Of a DNA stretch of 64,000 nucleotides, positions 21,600 through 31,997 are shown in pieces (position 1 is the stretch's first letter; the number at the start of each line of letters is the position of its first letter). Below the pieces are notes generated by a model, which worked only from the letters and a program-made list of their open reading frames with translations, was not told the DNA's origin and did no database searches. The position numbers and the translations under genes were made by a program. The DNA lies in the NCBI GenBank assembly GCA_963921825.1, contig OY997589.1, forward strand, positions 81,266,523 through 81,330,522, read 5' to 3'. This DNA is from Erodium maritimum. Lineage: Eukaryota; Streptophyta; Magnoliopsida; Geraniales; Geraniaceae.

Positions 21600-22260
21600 A
21601 AGTAAGTGTTGAAAATAATTTTAAGTTTTTGATATTTTATATCAAAATTTTAGATTTGGGCACTTACTTACATTGCTTTGTCCCTTATTTTGAATAAGTG
21701 AATCGACGCATAAAGTTGTCAAAACAACCTCTTGTGTGTAGGTTTATTTATTTTTTAAATAACCGGATGTGTGTGTTTATTGTTCATGCGGTCAATGCTC
21801 GGCCTAAAGGAAGGTCATTGATTGGCCGAACAATGAATACACATGTGGTGATATATGTGAATGATAATTACATTAATCACTTGTGATATAGATTGAACTG
21901 TGAATATGTATGTATTTATTTTTATTCATACACACTGATACTGTATATTTGATTCATATATCTGATCAGTAAGTGTTTGAAATAATTTCACTTTTGATAT
22001 TGATATCAAAATTTCAGTTTTGGGCACTTACTAATATTATTTTTGTCCCCTATTTTAATTGAGTAGATCGATGCATAAAGTTGCCAAAGTAACCTCTTGT
22101 GTGTAAGTTTATTTATTTTAAAAATAACGGGATGTGTGTGCTCATTGTTCATGCGGTCAATGTATCGGCCCAAAGGAAGGTCATTGACTAGCCGAACAAT
22201 GAACACACGTGTGGGAATGGTGTGTGACGATTGTAAATTTTTCATGTGAATAACATATCG
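21600..22260 (+). repeat. Duplicated leader segment of the copia element
   Basis: Two diverged copies, about 21600-21870 and 21969-22240, share GTAAGTGTT...ATATCAAAATTT, GGGCACTTACT, GCATAAAGTTG, AACCTCTTGTGTGTA and the hairpin block. They lie in the non-coding leader between the primer site and gag. A (TA)n run sits at about 21079-21104, upstream of them. Confidence 0.8.
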
Positions 22261-22368
22261 GCCCAAAGGAAGGATGTTATTTGATCGAATTTATCTTCAG
22301 CACTTGATTTATGCGTACAAAAGTACCACTTACGCATTAATGATTCTATCCAAAGATAGACATTAATG
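21771..22368 (+). ncRNA. Stem-loop series in the copia leader (cis RNA elements)
   Basis: Three hairpins present the same loop text CGGCCYAAAGGAAGG on different stems. Hairpin 1 (21771-21843) pairs TTATTGTTC...GTCAATG with CATTGAT...GAACAATGAA. Hairpin 2 (22134-22210) pairs TCATTGTTC...GTCAATG with CATTGAC...GAACAATGAA. Hairpin 3 (22249-22281) pairs AATAACAT with ATGTTATT. A fourth hairpin (22335-22368) pairs CATTAATG with CATTAATG and CTATC with GATAG around a CAAA loop. Stems differ while the loop is kept, which suggests an RNA function such as packaging, dimerisation or translation control. The function is inference. Confidence 0.6.
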
Positions 22369-22545
22369 TTGTGCTAGGTATCTTGGTTTTATGGGCCCAT
22401 CACTTCAGTTGATTGAAAATTGTGTATCACATGAGAATTGTTTGCTTATTCTTAATGTGTTATAACATGATTTTCAATGTTTGAGCTTATGTATTTGTTT
22501 GTTCTATATTGATAGTTACTATCTGTTGCTAATATCACTGCCAAC

Positions 22546-23020
22546 ATGAATTCAATTCATGTGCTTAACGGCACAAACTTTAGGAGTAGTGTTCCATAAA
22601 CATTTAGGGGCGGTATACCAAATGAGATCATTGTAAGGAGTTTCCTTTAAGAAATTGTAAATCGTTTTACAAAGAACGAAAAGGTCGAGACAAGCAAGCT
22701 TTTAGCTGACCTTGTCCAGATGAGGTATAAAGGAAAAGGAAACATAAGGGAGTACATTATGGAGATGTCCAACATCGCTTCAAAACTTAAAGGGCTCAAG
22801 CTTGATCTGTTTGATGACTTGCTTGTGCATTTGGTCCTAATCTCACTTCCTGCACACTATGGTCAGTTAATAGTTGGCTATAATACTTATTAGGACAAAT
22901 GGACTCTTAATGAGCTCATTTCTCATTTTGTGCAAGAAGAGGATAGGTTGGAGCGTGAAAAGACTGAAAGTGCTCATGTTGCAATGACCTCAATGGGCAA
23001 CAAAAGAAAGAGGATTAAAG
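22546..23020 (+). pseudogene. Copia gag remnant
   Basis: Starts ATGAATTCAATTCATG in the gag position and shows the UBN2-type gag core (LADLVQMRYKGKGNIREYI, LKLDLFDDLLVHLVLISLP). Stops at about 22597, 22650 and 22892 break it, and no CCHC zinc knuckle is left. After a KRKRIKDK stretch the sequence jumps into integrase. Gag would build the particle; this one cannot. Confidence 0.75.
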
Positions 23021-23040
23021 ATAAGGTAACTGCAATGGGA

Positions 23041-23720
23041 AGTTCACATTTATACTTTCCTTTTGCCAAATTCCTAGAGGAGTGCGGAATCGTCTCGCAA
23101 TACACCATGCAAGGGCAACCTCGCATGAATGGTGTCGCAGAGAGGCGAAACAGAACTCTTAAGGACATGGTGAGAAGTATGATTTGTCTTTCTTCTTTAC
23201 CGGAATCGCTATAGGGATAGGCAATTAAGACTGCAGTATTCATACTAAACAGAGTACCTAGTAAAGCGGTAGCTAAAACCCCTTATGAACTGTGGACAGG
23301 AAAAGGCCTAATATTAGGCACTTACACATTTGGGGTTGTCCAGCTGAGGCGAGGCCTTATAGGCCACGTGAGGATAAACTGGATTCCAGAACGGTTAGTT
23401 TCTACTTTGTTGGGTATCCTGGACGGTCGAGGGGTTTTAAGTTTTATGATCCCTCAACTAAGTATTTTTTTTAAAAGGGAAATGCGAGATTTCTTGAGGA
23501 TGTTGTGTTTGAAGTGGGAGAGAGTATTAGGAGTATTGTCTTTAAAGAGGAATTCGTTCCTCTACCGGATGTTGCGATTGACAATGTTCAACCTGTTGAC
23601 ATTGTTCAAGACACAATAGAAGACAACAATAAGGATTCTCCTCTACCACTCCCTGGTCAAGTTCAAGAGGTTGTTCCCGAAGAGCAACCACAACTACCTC
23701 AAGAGGAAGTGCCACTTAGG
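23041..23720 (+). pseudogene. Copia integrase, C-terminal part only
   Basis: Begins inside the rve core with CGIVSQYTMQGQPRMNGVAE and RRNRTLKDMVRSM, holding the last catalytic Glu of the DDE triad. It continues with the TPYELWTGK and VSFYFVGYPGRSRGFKFYDP stretches and an acidic linker, in changing frames. The zinc-binding N-terminus, the first two catalytic Asp and the whole protease are missing, so about 1 kb was deleted between gag and this point. Confidence 0.75.
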
Positions 23721-23849
23721 TGATCCACTAGAGACAGGAGGAGTGTAATCTCTAGTGATTACATTGTATTCCTTTAGGAACACGAGTTTGACACAAGGAC
23801 AACGGAAGATGATCTAATCAACTTCCAACAGGTCAAACAAAATGTTAGC

Positions 23850-25390
23850 TATCAAAAGTGGGTCGATGCTATGAATGATGAGATAAAATCTATGAATGAT
23901 ATGGCGTTTGGAAACTCGTCAAGTTGCCTGAAGGTGCGAAACCCATTTGTTGCAAATGGATATTTAAAACCAAGCGGGATTCGAAGGGAAATATTGAGAG
24001 GTATAAAGCGCGTCTAGTTGCTAAGGGTTTTACTCAAAGGGAAGGTGTTGATTATAAAGAAACTTTCTCTACAGTATCATCGAAAGATTCTTTTAGAACA
24101 ATAATGGCACTTGTAGCTCATTTGGATTTGGAGCTGCATCAGATGGACGTTAAGACGGATTTTCTCAATGGTGAAATTGAGGAAACCATATATATGGAAC
24201 AACCAGAAAACTTTGTACCATGTGACCCAAAGTAGATGGTTTGTGAACTCAAAAGGTCCATTTACGGTCTCAAGCAAGCTTCCTGTCAATGGTATCACAA
24301 GTTTCATACTATCATTACCTCGTATGAGTTTGAGGTCAATGTAGTGGATAATTGTGTATATCATAAGTTCAGTGGGAGTAAATTCATCTTCCTAGTGATT
24401 TTGTTGACGATATTTTGTTGGCAAGTAGCGATATAAGTTTGTTGTATGAAACCAAGAGATTAAAAAAAACATTTTCAAATGAAGGATCTTGGTGATGCAA
24501 CTTTTGTGTTAGGAATCAAGATACAGCGAGATCGCTCTCTTGGTATTCTTGGGTTATCACAAAAGAACTATATCGAAAAGGTCCTTGCCAGGTTTGGCAT
24601 TAAAGATTGTGCACTTGGAGATACTAATGTTGCTAAAGGAGACAAGTTTAGTCTCAAACAGTGCCCCAAGAATGAGTTAGAAAGAAAGAAATGCTTAAGA
24701 TCCCATATGCTTCGGCTGTTGGGAGTCTTATCTATGCTCAAGTATGTACCCGTCTAGATTTGGTGTACATAATTGGCATGTTGGGCAGATACTTAAGTGA
24801 CCCTGATATGGATCATTGGAAAGCAGCCAAACGGGTCATCAGGTATTTACAGGGAACAAAAGAATACATGCTCACCTATCGGAAGTCAGAAAAGTTGGAG
24901 ATCATTAGGTATTCTGATTCCGATCTTGCGGGTTGTCAAGATACTAGGAGATCCACCTCTGGTTATGTTTTTCTGTTGTCAGTAGGAGCTATATCTTGAA
25001 GAAGTGCTAAGCAGACACTTATAGCTCATTCCACCATGGCAGCAGAATTCATAGCTTGTTATGAGGCAACCAATCAGACTATATGGCTGCGAAATTTTGT
25101 CACCGGGTTGCGGGTTCTAGATGGAATCGAAAGACCTCTAAAGGTCTATTGTGACAGCCTTTCTGCAGTCATGTATACGAATAACAACAGAAGTTCGTCA
25201 AACTCTAAACACATTGACATCAAGTTTCTGGTTGTTAAATAAAGAGTTCAGAGCAGGATAGTGTATACTGAGCATATATGAACAAACTACATGCTAGCGG
25301 ACCCACTAACTAAGGGCTTGACACTTAAAGTGTTTCTTGAGCATACTGCTCATATGGGTTTTGTCTTAATTGACGATGTGCGGTTTTAGT
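23850..25390 (+). pseudogene. Copia reverse transcriptase and RNase H remnant
   Basis: The RT (RVT_2) core is clear: CKWIFKTKRDSKGNIERYKA, RLVAKGFTQREGVDYKETF, LELHQMDVKTDFLNGEIEE and YGLKQA. The active-site region near 24400 reads as LVDDILL in a shifted frame. RNase H follows with YSDSDLAGCQDTRRSTSGY, AEFIACYEATNQTIWLRNF and the HIDIKF motif near 25213. In-frame stops (24233, 24999, 25240) and at least two frameshifts inactivate it. Confidence 0.85.
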
Positions 25391-25838
25391 GGGAGTTTGT
25401 TGCCTATGATTGCTATTTGGAATGGCATTATAGTTGTTAAATATTCTGCAGAATAAAGTTGATGATATTATTATCATTGTTGCTCTGAATGTTTTATCTT
25501 TCAATTGAGGTTTAGCATAAGGTTTGAAAGACTAAATATTGATCTCACTTAAGCATTAAGGACCAAATGGAAATAGGCATGAATGATATCTCATTGCATG
25601 GGATTTCCCGTTACACATCCATACTTGATCTATGTCATTGAATGTATTTGGCATGGTGATCATTGATGGGTCTAGTTACGATTGTTGTAGCAAAGGCCGC
25701 TTTGGTCTCATGTTGGTACAAGAGATGGACCAGATTGACTAAGGGGGAATGTTTTAAGAATATTGACCATTTTGTACGCACATACAGTTTTCAAATATTA
25801 TTGTCATTAGGAATCGGTTTGTAGCCCAAGTGGGAGAT

Positions 25839-26261
25839 TTTTGGGTTATTTTATAATCCAATGTGTGGGCTTACAAATTGGACAAGTATATTTGGGGTCA
25901 ATGATTCGTATTGGAATACTAGTTGGGAAGCCCAATTTAAAACATTAATGAGTATGAGCTTTGTAATGTGTGATACTCATATAATTCTGATTAGAGTAAT
26001 GGGCTTTATTCAGATTATATATATAAAGACATATTAGGGTTTGGTCCCCAAGATTAATCATTCGTTTCTCTTCTCCTCCATCCCCATCTATTGAGTGAGA
26101 GCACATCGAGAGCATAAGTGATTAATATGTGGAAGGCCAAACCAATCTTGTTCTCGAATCAACAATGGACTCAGGTACGCTTTCTATGTTGCTCTATAAT
26201 TAAATCCTGATGATTTGACTAAGTGTTGGATTCTTAAGGGATTCGACTAAGGGTTCTAACA
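25839..26261 (+). repeat. Copia right LTR
   Basis: 423 bp and single-copy for the block that is duplicated in the left LTR. It starts TTTTGGGTTATTTT where the left LTR starts TGTTGGGTTATTTT, so the first TG dinucleotide has mutated. It ends TTCTAACA at the target duplication. Confidence 0.9.
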
Positions 26262-26399
26262 CTTGACCACCCAAAAACCACAAGTGCCATGGTGACCAAA
26301 AGAAAATAGAACATGTCATGAAGCCTTAGGGTTCAAAGACTTCTAGAGGGAGAATAGTTTTTGGTTTCAGCAGTTTTGCGGATATTGACCAGAGGCTGG

Positions 26400-27060
26400 A
26401 CCATTTTTTAGGAGACTAATGATCGTATGCTGGGCTTGGGAGCGCGACATAGATCAGCATTTGTGGTGCCCTAGTCCGTTCTCGTGGTGAGGATCGAGTT
26501 CGTGGTGTTGGCCATCGTTTCCTCTCTTGATGCATGGGGTTGGGCTGAGGGGGAGGGTTTCTCGGTGTGCCGCCGAGTGGCGCACGTTTCTTGCATGTTG
26601 GTGTTGGCCAGCAAACAACAGGAGCCCCCTATCGAGCTCGGAGGCAGCTGTTTCAGGTGGTACGCGCTCGGAGCGACGACGTGTCCCCGACTCCGAAGCC
26701 GACGACGTCTGGAGGTTAAAATTTTAAGTAACTTGTGTTGGTAGTTGTTTGGGCATGTTCCAAGTTGGTTGGCTTAGTTTAGTTCTGTGGGCTTTTGGTT
26801 CACATGTTTTTCAATCTGATCAATTAAGCCCAGTTGGTTCTCTTTTAATTCTATTAGGTTCTTATTGTTTTGGCACACAAGCCGAACAAGTTGTCTCTAA
26901 GTTTGTTTTTGCAAGCTTCCTTAAGTTCGATTAGGAATTAGGGCTTTATAAAACTCCTTTATTAGAAAAAATTGATTTGATAATCCAAACACAAATTTTG
27001 GGATCCAATCGATAATTACAAATGCCTAATATGTAAAATTATAAAAAAATTTATAAGCTC
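26400..27060 (+). other. Unassigned DNA, possibly another truncated LINE
   Basis: A GC-rich part (26440-26700) with short open frames is followed by T-rich text ending GGGCTTTATAAAACTCC near 26955 and then TTTATTAGAAAAA, which resembles the LINE tails elsewhere in the window. No protein was recognised and no target duplication found. Confidence 0.3.
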
Positions 27061-27198
27061 GAAAATTTATTAGTAAAAAAGCACTATCCAAGAAGAATAT
27101 GGCCTAGGAGGTCAAAAGACCGTTCAACGATTACAAGGGAGCTCCAATAAGGAGAGTTAAAAGGCAAAACCTTTTTCTTTAAACGAAACAAACAAAAG

Positions 27199-28642
27199 CT
27201 ACAATCCAGCCTTCTTGGAAGCCAAAACATGGACTAGAGTACACACATCCGGTCTAGGAGACGAAGCAGCGTCACATTGTTTCTTGTATCTGGTGAAATG
27301 AAGATAATTGGGACTCTTCATAAACACAGATTTCTTCGGGTGGCCACCCTGACAGCTAGGCTGAAGGACATCGTCCTTCCATGGACTGCTTTGTTGTTCC
27401 GGCACCTGAACGACCACAGCAGATGAGATAGAACCAACTTCCAACTGGGTCGGAACTACACGGGTCGGGTCAAAGAGGTTCGGTCCACTGGGGCCGGGTC
27501 AGACAAACCTACGTGGGTTGCTTGACCCGTAAGCAACCCACTCGAAACGCGATCCTCGCAACTCAACAATCGATCCTCCCCAAATTCTAATTGATCTGAA
27601 GCGACAATCACGGGAGAAATATCACCACAATCAACGGGATTCAGATCACGAACCTTTTCAATCGAAATTGTAGCTGAAGTTTCAAAGTTCAAAAGCGTGA
27701 CTAGAGATCTCTCCACTTTATCGGAAATAAGCCCCTTAGTTACGTTGTCGGAGAGATTCTCAAACGAAGAAACATGGACGATCACCGGGGAGGCCCTGGC
27801 GCCACCTTGCTCTGCCACCCCAAAACGAACCTGAGTGCTTTGTTCTACGTTCGCACTGCTATGTGAGTTCGATTCGATGATTGCCTGAGTACTCTGATAT
27901 GACTGAGGCCTCTGAATCTCCCATTCGGATGCATGGTGAGATGTTTTGCGATTCCGACATCAACTGCGATTTCGACGTCTGGATTCCGACTTCTGGCAAG
28001 AGCAACGAACAATTGATACCCATTCACCTTCATTCCATTCATGTTGTCAATCGCCTAAGCCGATGCCTCCTTGGATTGGAATCGAACGAAACAAAACAAT
28101 TGCACCTAAAAGTTTGGCCAACTAAGTGCAGTAGCAAAAACAATATCTCCAAACGGAGAAAACATGTTTTTCAGCTAGGTCTCCGTGGTACCGTAGGGTA
28201 GATTACAAACAAATAGTTCTTCCTCTATAATTACTCTCCGAAATCTAGGCAATAAAACAATGTTGGCCGCTGATTTCTCTGTAACCTGGCTTGCTTTCTC
28301 AGGCTGAACGGGACCCTCGACCAGTAATCCCTTCATCTTCGGCTGACAGAGTCGGCTGCTCCTCTGTTTAGGCCGACGAACAGACACAATCCCGTGCTTT
28401 TCTGCCTTAGGAACGTTGTCCCTCGGCTTGGAACGGTGACGAAATCCACTAACCGGGACAACCTTACCCGAAAGAAACTCCTCCAAAACCTCACCATTTG
28501 CATCCTTCTGCACATGGTTACTAATTTCGTAATACTTCGCGTATGACGAAATCAATAACGAACAAAAATATGGAAAATACATCGGCTTCATGATTTCGGC
28601 GAAAACAGATCGCCGGTAGGAAATAGAGAAAAAACATAGCAT
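27199..28642 (-). pseudogene. RRM-domain pseudogene (possibly a BNR-type LINE ORF1)
   Basis: Minus-strand frames 28642-28175, 28042-27845 and 27818-27456 belong together. An RNA-recognition motif is visible around 28225-27960: RNP2 as LFVCNLPYGTTE, then MFSPFGDIVFATAL, RNP1 as LFCFVRFQSKEASA, and IDNMNGMKVNGYQLFVALA. Stops interrupt it after ETET, after WPNF and inside the EASA helix. A basic, Lys/Arg-rich region precedes the RRM and an acidic Ser/Val-rich region follows. RRMs occur in nuclear RNA-binding proteins and in ORF1 of the plant BNR LINE clade; the surroundings favour a LINE origin, but no tail or RT was found. It is non-functional as it stands. Confidence 0.55.
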
Positions 28643-28659
28643 GGAAAATTATAATATTA

Positions 28660-29459
28660 GTTAGAGATAATTTTACGAAACAATGTTGGTTTCATTACCG
28701 TTCTCATTTTCCTTATAACTGATTTTTTATAAAATCACCGGACTATATTAAACTCCTGATATTTATCATTTGACTCTATTTTTAATAAATAAAAACAATA
28801 ATGTTATGAGAATTTAGGGAATTCAGACAAAATTCATTATACAGATAATTTTGTCTTTATAACTATTAGAGAACCAACTCACGTAAAAGTTCAATCTGAT
28901 AATTAAATGATTAATTATAGTTATATGCTAATATGTGTGTTCGCGAACAAACCCGTTTATAATTTTTGATGTGGATTATTTAGAAGAGAAGATGAACACA
29001 CCAAAAAGAGATATAAGAACTAGCCCATTGAGGTTAAATTCGATAAAATTAGAAGAAATTAGTAAATTTTATAAAGAGTGATTTTTTTTCCTATCACCAA
29101 AACATAATATATTAACTCATCTTTTATAAGATGAAGCACAAGAAACATGGGAAAAGGCCTTCCGAATATGAATGCGGATTAATTTCGGTCCAAACAGATT
29201 AAACCAAAGGACTGAACAAGTCTCAGCCTCAAATTAGATCCTAAATGGATCAAACTAGTATAGAGGAAGAACATTCTTATCAAAGAAACGTCAACCAATG
29301 TCGAAAACCAAATTTTATAAGTATTAAGCACAAAACAGAAAAACAATAAAAACAAAGGTGTGGAATCTTGATTTTTGCACATGAAGCACACAAAAACAAT
29401 AAAAGTCTACCACCCGAATTATTCATTCATGAAGCCCAAAAAAATCATCCTCGACTCCT
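28660..29459. other. AT-rich intergenic DNA
   Basis: No gene, tail or inverted repeat recognised. Base composition is strongly AT-rich with short homopolymer runs. Confidence 0.4.
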
Positions 29460-30112
29460 AACACCTCCAAATTTATTCATACTTGAGGAAAACACTTTAT
29501 CTCATCGGTGCCACCAACTCAGAAAGTTAAAAGGCATCGGCACGACAGCGGTCAACACCGTTGAACGACAGAGAGAGATGGGTGGTCGTAACCACCAAAA
29601 CTAAAATCCCAAAGAAACATAAATCTCTTGACTTCCAAGAGAGTCCCAACATCCAATAACTACTCGTCGAAAGCCAACACTTGAACTGACCGACGAACGC
29701 CCACAAACAAAATGACCGGGAAACAGAGGAAATCGAAACGAGTCTATAGCTAAGGAAAGAGCAGAGTGTCATATAATAAGCGAAAGGCAATGAAAAGAGT
29801 ACCTTGCCAACTGGGACCTAAGTACCAAGGACGCGATCAGATGCACGACAATCTATGACTAAAGGGTTGAGAAACGCGTCCCACGCCAGCTATGAAACGA
29901 GTCATCAATGACGACGAAGGACCGAAGAACCATGAACACAATCAGACGAAACCTAATCCACGATGATCTACAACCAGGAAGGTGAAGACAGAAATCCCAC
30001 GCCAGATCTGGAACGATTCACCGAAGACGACGAACGCAGCAACGTCGGAGGAAACTACAAGAGTCGGCCATGACGAAGACACGACAGATGTAGACCACGA
30101 GGATGGCCAGGC

Positions 30113-30545
30113 TGTTATGGGCCTTACAGACCGTAACAGAATGAGTTAAACAAACCACAAGGGTGTGGCCGGCTAGGGTGGAAGGTGTGGCCGGCTAGGG
30201 TTTTTAGGTTTGGGTAATTATTAGTTTATTTCCTTATTATTAATGTCTTTGACTTCAAGTAATTTTAGAAATTGGTAAGTTAGATAATTACCAATTATGG
30301 TTGTATTAGGGCTTTGTTTTTAGGTAACCTCTTGACTATATATATCAAGAGAGTACTATGAATAAATCAGACTTGAATAATAAGAATATTTTCGTATCTC
30401 CGAATGTGTCTTTGAGTTCCTTTTATATCGAGCTCATAACTCTACACAATTGGGAAGAAGAAGAACAAGGATTCGCCCCAGCGAAGCCTTGATCTGAAGT
30501 CTTACCAAGGTCCCATAACGAGATTTATTCGCGAGGCACATAACA
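30113..30545 (+). repeat. TR-GAG left LTR
   Basis: 433 bp. It contains a CTATATATATCAAG TATA-like element near 30335 and the repeated GGTGTGGCCGGCTAGGGT word near its start. Closely similar to the right LTR. Confidence 0.92.
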
Positions 30546-30548
30546 AAT

Positions 30549-30561
30549 TGGTATCAGAGCC
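30549..30561 (+). other. TR-GAG primer-binding site
   Basis: TGGTATCAGAGCC, the full tRNA-Met-type primer site, three bases after the LTR end. Confidence 0.9.
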
Positions 30562-30568
30562 ACACGTT

Positions 30569-31603
30569 ATGGACCAAGATCAATTGTTTCAGCAGCAATT
30601 TACAGCTTTCCTGGCCGAATATAAAGCTGATAAACTGAAAATTGAAGCTGATCGACAGAGAAGTGAAGCTGATCAACGGGAAGTGTGGAACTTGGTTGCC
30701 CATATACGCGCCCTGTCCCTACCACCGCAAGAGCCTTTGCCGGAGGGAAGCTTGGCCGCTGTACAACGACATCGACCACCACCGCCGGTCCCAGCACCAT
30801 CCGACGCAGGATTTGGGGGAGAAGGAGCTCTCGTCCCTCGTCTTACTCGCATTGAGTTTCCTCGTTTTGATGGCCGGACGGACCCGACAGCATGGTTGAA
30901 CCGGTGTGAAGCGTTCTTTCTCCTCCAACGCACTCCGGCGGACGAAAAAGTATTGTTGGCAGCTTTCCATTTGGAGGATGCTGTGCAACAATGGTATACA
31001 AAAACCCAGAGGGATGCTCCGGACTCGAACTGGCCAACATTTAAGCTTTATTGTAATTCTCTCTTTGGATCGATTTTAGCGAGTAATCGGCTGGGGGAGC
31101 TCGCGAAGTTACGACAGGAGGGCTTAGTCGAGGAGTACTCCACTCGGTTCGAATGCCTGGCTGCTCAGGTTCTGGACTTGAAGGTTGATCAGGAAATCTC
31201 TTTCTTCCTGAGTGGCTTGCAGGAAAAACTGGCAATTGATGTGGAAATCCAAATCCCACCGGACCTAACCACAACAATCGGGTTGGCAAAGCTCTATGAA
31301 AGGAGAGCTCGCAGCGAGCTTCGTGCCCCAAGTCGACAACAGGTGCATAATTCAGCTCCTCCGAGGCCGCACGCTAAACGTATTTCCGAAGAAGAAAAGA
31401 AGGATCGTATTGCTAAAGGACTCAGTTTTAATTGCGACGAAGTCTACAGCTTTAGTCATAAATGCACAAATATCTTTTGGTTGCAACTGTACGAGGTCGA
31501 GGGTGAGGACGAGGCTGATCCACCCTATGCGCTTGAGGACAAGCGTCATGTGCGAGGGGGGAGTGATGTTATGCGCCTTACGGACCTTAACGGAATGAGC
31601 TAA
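30569..31603 (+). CDS. Retrotransposon Gag protein (344 aa)
   Basis: A single uninterrupted frame from the ATG at 30569, shortly after the primer site. The upstream in-frame TTG is not needed. N-terminal third: charged and Pro-rich. Middle: retrotransposon gag (PF03732-type) core from FPRFDGRTDPTAWLNRCEAF through LAAFHLEDAVQQWY and FECLAAQVLDLKVDQEISFF to IGLAKLYERRARSELR. C-terminal: a knuckle-like GLSFNCDEVYSFSHKC in which the first Cys of CX2C is Ser. The frame runs through the purine tract and stops at 31601-31603 inside the right LTR, so the last residues are LTR-encoded. The intact frame suggests recent activity or selection on gag alone, though RNA binding by the damaged knuckle is doubtful. 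Confidence 0.88.
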   Translation: MDQDQLFQQQFTAFLAEYKADKLKIEADRQRSEADQREVWNLVAHIRALSLPPQEPLPEGSLAAVQRHRPPPPVPAPSDAGFGGEGALVPRLTRIEFPRFDGRTDPTAWLNRCEAFFLLQRTPADEKVLLAAFHLEDAVQQWYTKTQRDAPDSNWPTFKLYCNSLFGSILASNRLGELAKLRQEGLVEEYSTRFECLAAQVLDLKVDQEISFFLSGLQEKLAIDVEIQIPPDLTTTIGLAKLYERRARSELRAPSRQQVHNSAPPRPHAKRISEEEKKDRIAKGLSFNCDEVYSFSHKCTNIFWLQLYEVEGEDEADPPYALEDKRHVRGGSDVMRLTDLNGMS

Positions 31604-31997
31604 ACACACCACAAGGGTGTGGCCGGCTAGGGTGGAAGGTGTGACCAGCTAGGGTTTTTAGGTTTGGGTAATTATTAGTTTATTTCCTTATTATTAATGT
31701 CTTTGTGTTCAAGTAATATTAGAAATAGATAAGTTAGATAATTACCAATTATGGTTGTATTAGGGCTTTGGTTTTAGGTAACCTCTTGGTTATATATACC
31801 AAGGGAGTATTATGAATAAATCAGACTTGAATAATAAGAATATTTTCGTCTCTCCGAAGGTCTTTGAGTTCCCTTTATATCGAGCTCATAACTCTACACA
31901 ATTGGGAACAAGAAGAACAAGAATTCGCTACAGCGAAACCTTGACTTGAAGTCTTACCAATGTCCCATAACGAGATCCATTCATGAGGCACATAACA
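31567..31997 (+). repeat. TR-GAG right LTR
   Basis: 431 bp, similar to the left LTR with scattered substitutions and small gaps (for example GTGGCCGG/GTGACCAG), so some time has passed since insertion. Confidence 0.92.

Larger units (their letters stand above)
20111..26261 (+). mobile_element. Ty1/copia LTR retrotransposon, full length but decayed (6,151 bp)
   Basis: Flanked by the perfect 5-bp target duplication CTTGA (20106-20110 and 26262-26266). Left LTR 20111-20813, right LTR 25839-26261, a primer site beginning TGGTATCAGAG right after the left LTR, and a purine tract AAGTGGGAGA before the right LTR. Order gag - integrase - reverse transcriptase - RNase H is the copia order. All coding parts are broken by stops and frameshifts, and a segment between gag and the end of the integrase core is deleted. 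The two LTRs are close but not identical, so insertion is moderately old. The element cannot move on its own. Confidence 0.93.
30113..31997 (+). mobile_element. Gag-only Ty3/gypsy element (TR-GAG type), 1,885 bp, structurally complete
   Basis: Left LTR 30113-30545 and right LTR 31567-31997, both starting TGTTATG and ending CATAACA. Perfect 5-bp target duplication CAGGC at 30108-30112 and 31998-32002. A primer site TGGTATCAGAGCC starts at 30549 and the purine tract GCGAGGGGGGAGTGA ends at 31566. The 1.0-kb interior encodes only gag. Protease, RT, RNase H and integrase are absent. Such elements are known in plants as TR-GAGs and depend on an autonomous relative. It sits inside another repeat, so it is younger than that repeat. 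Confidence 0.93.
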
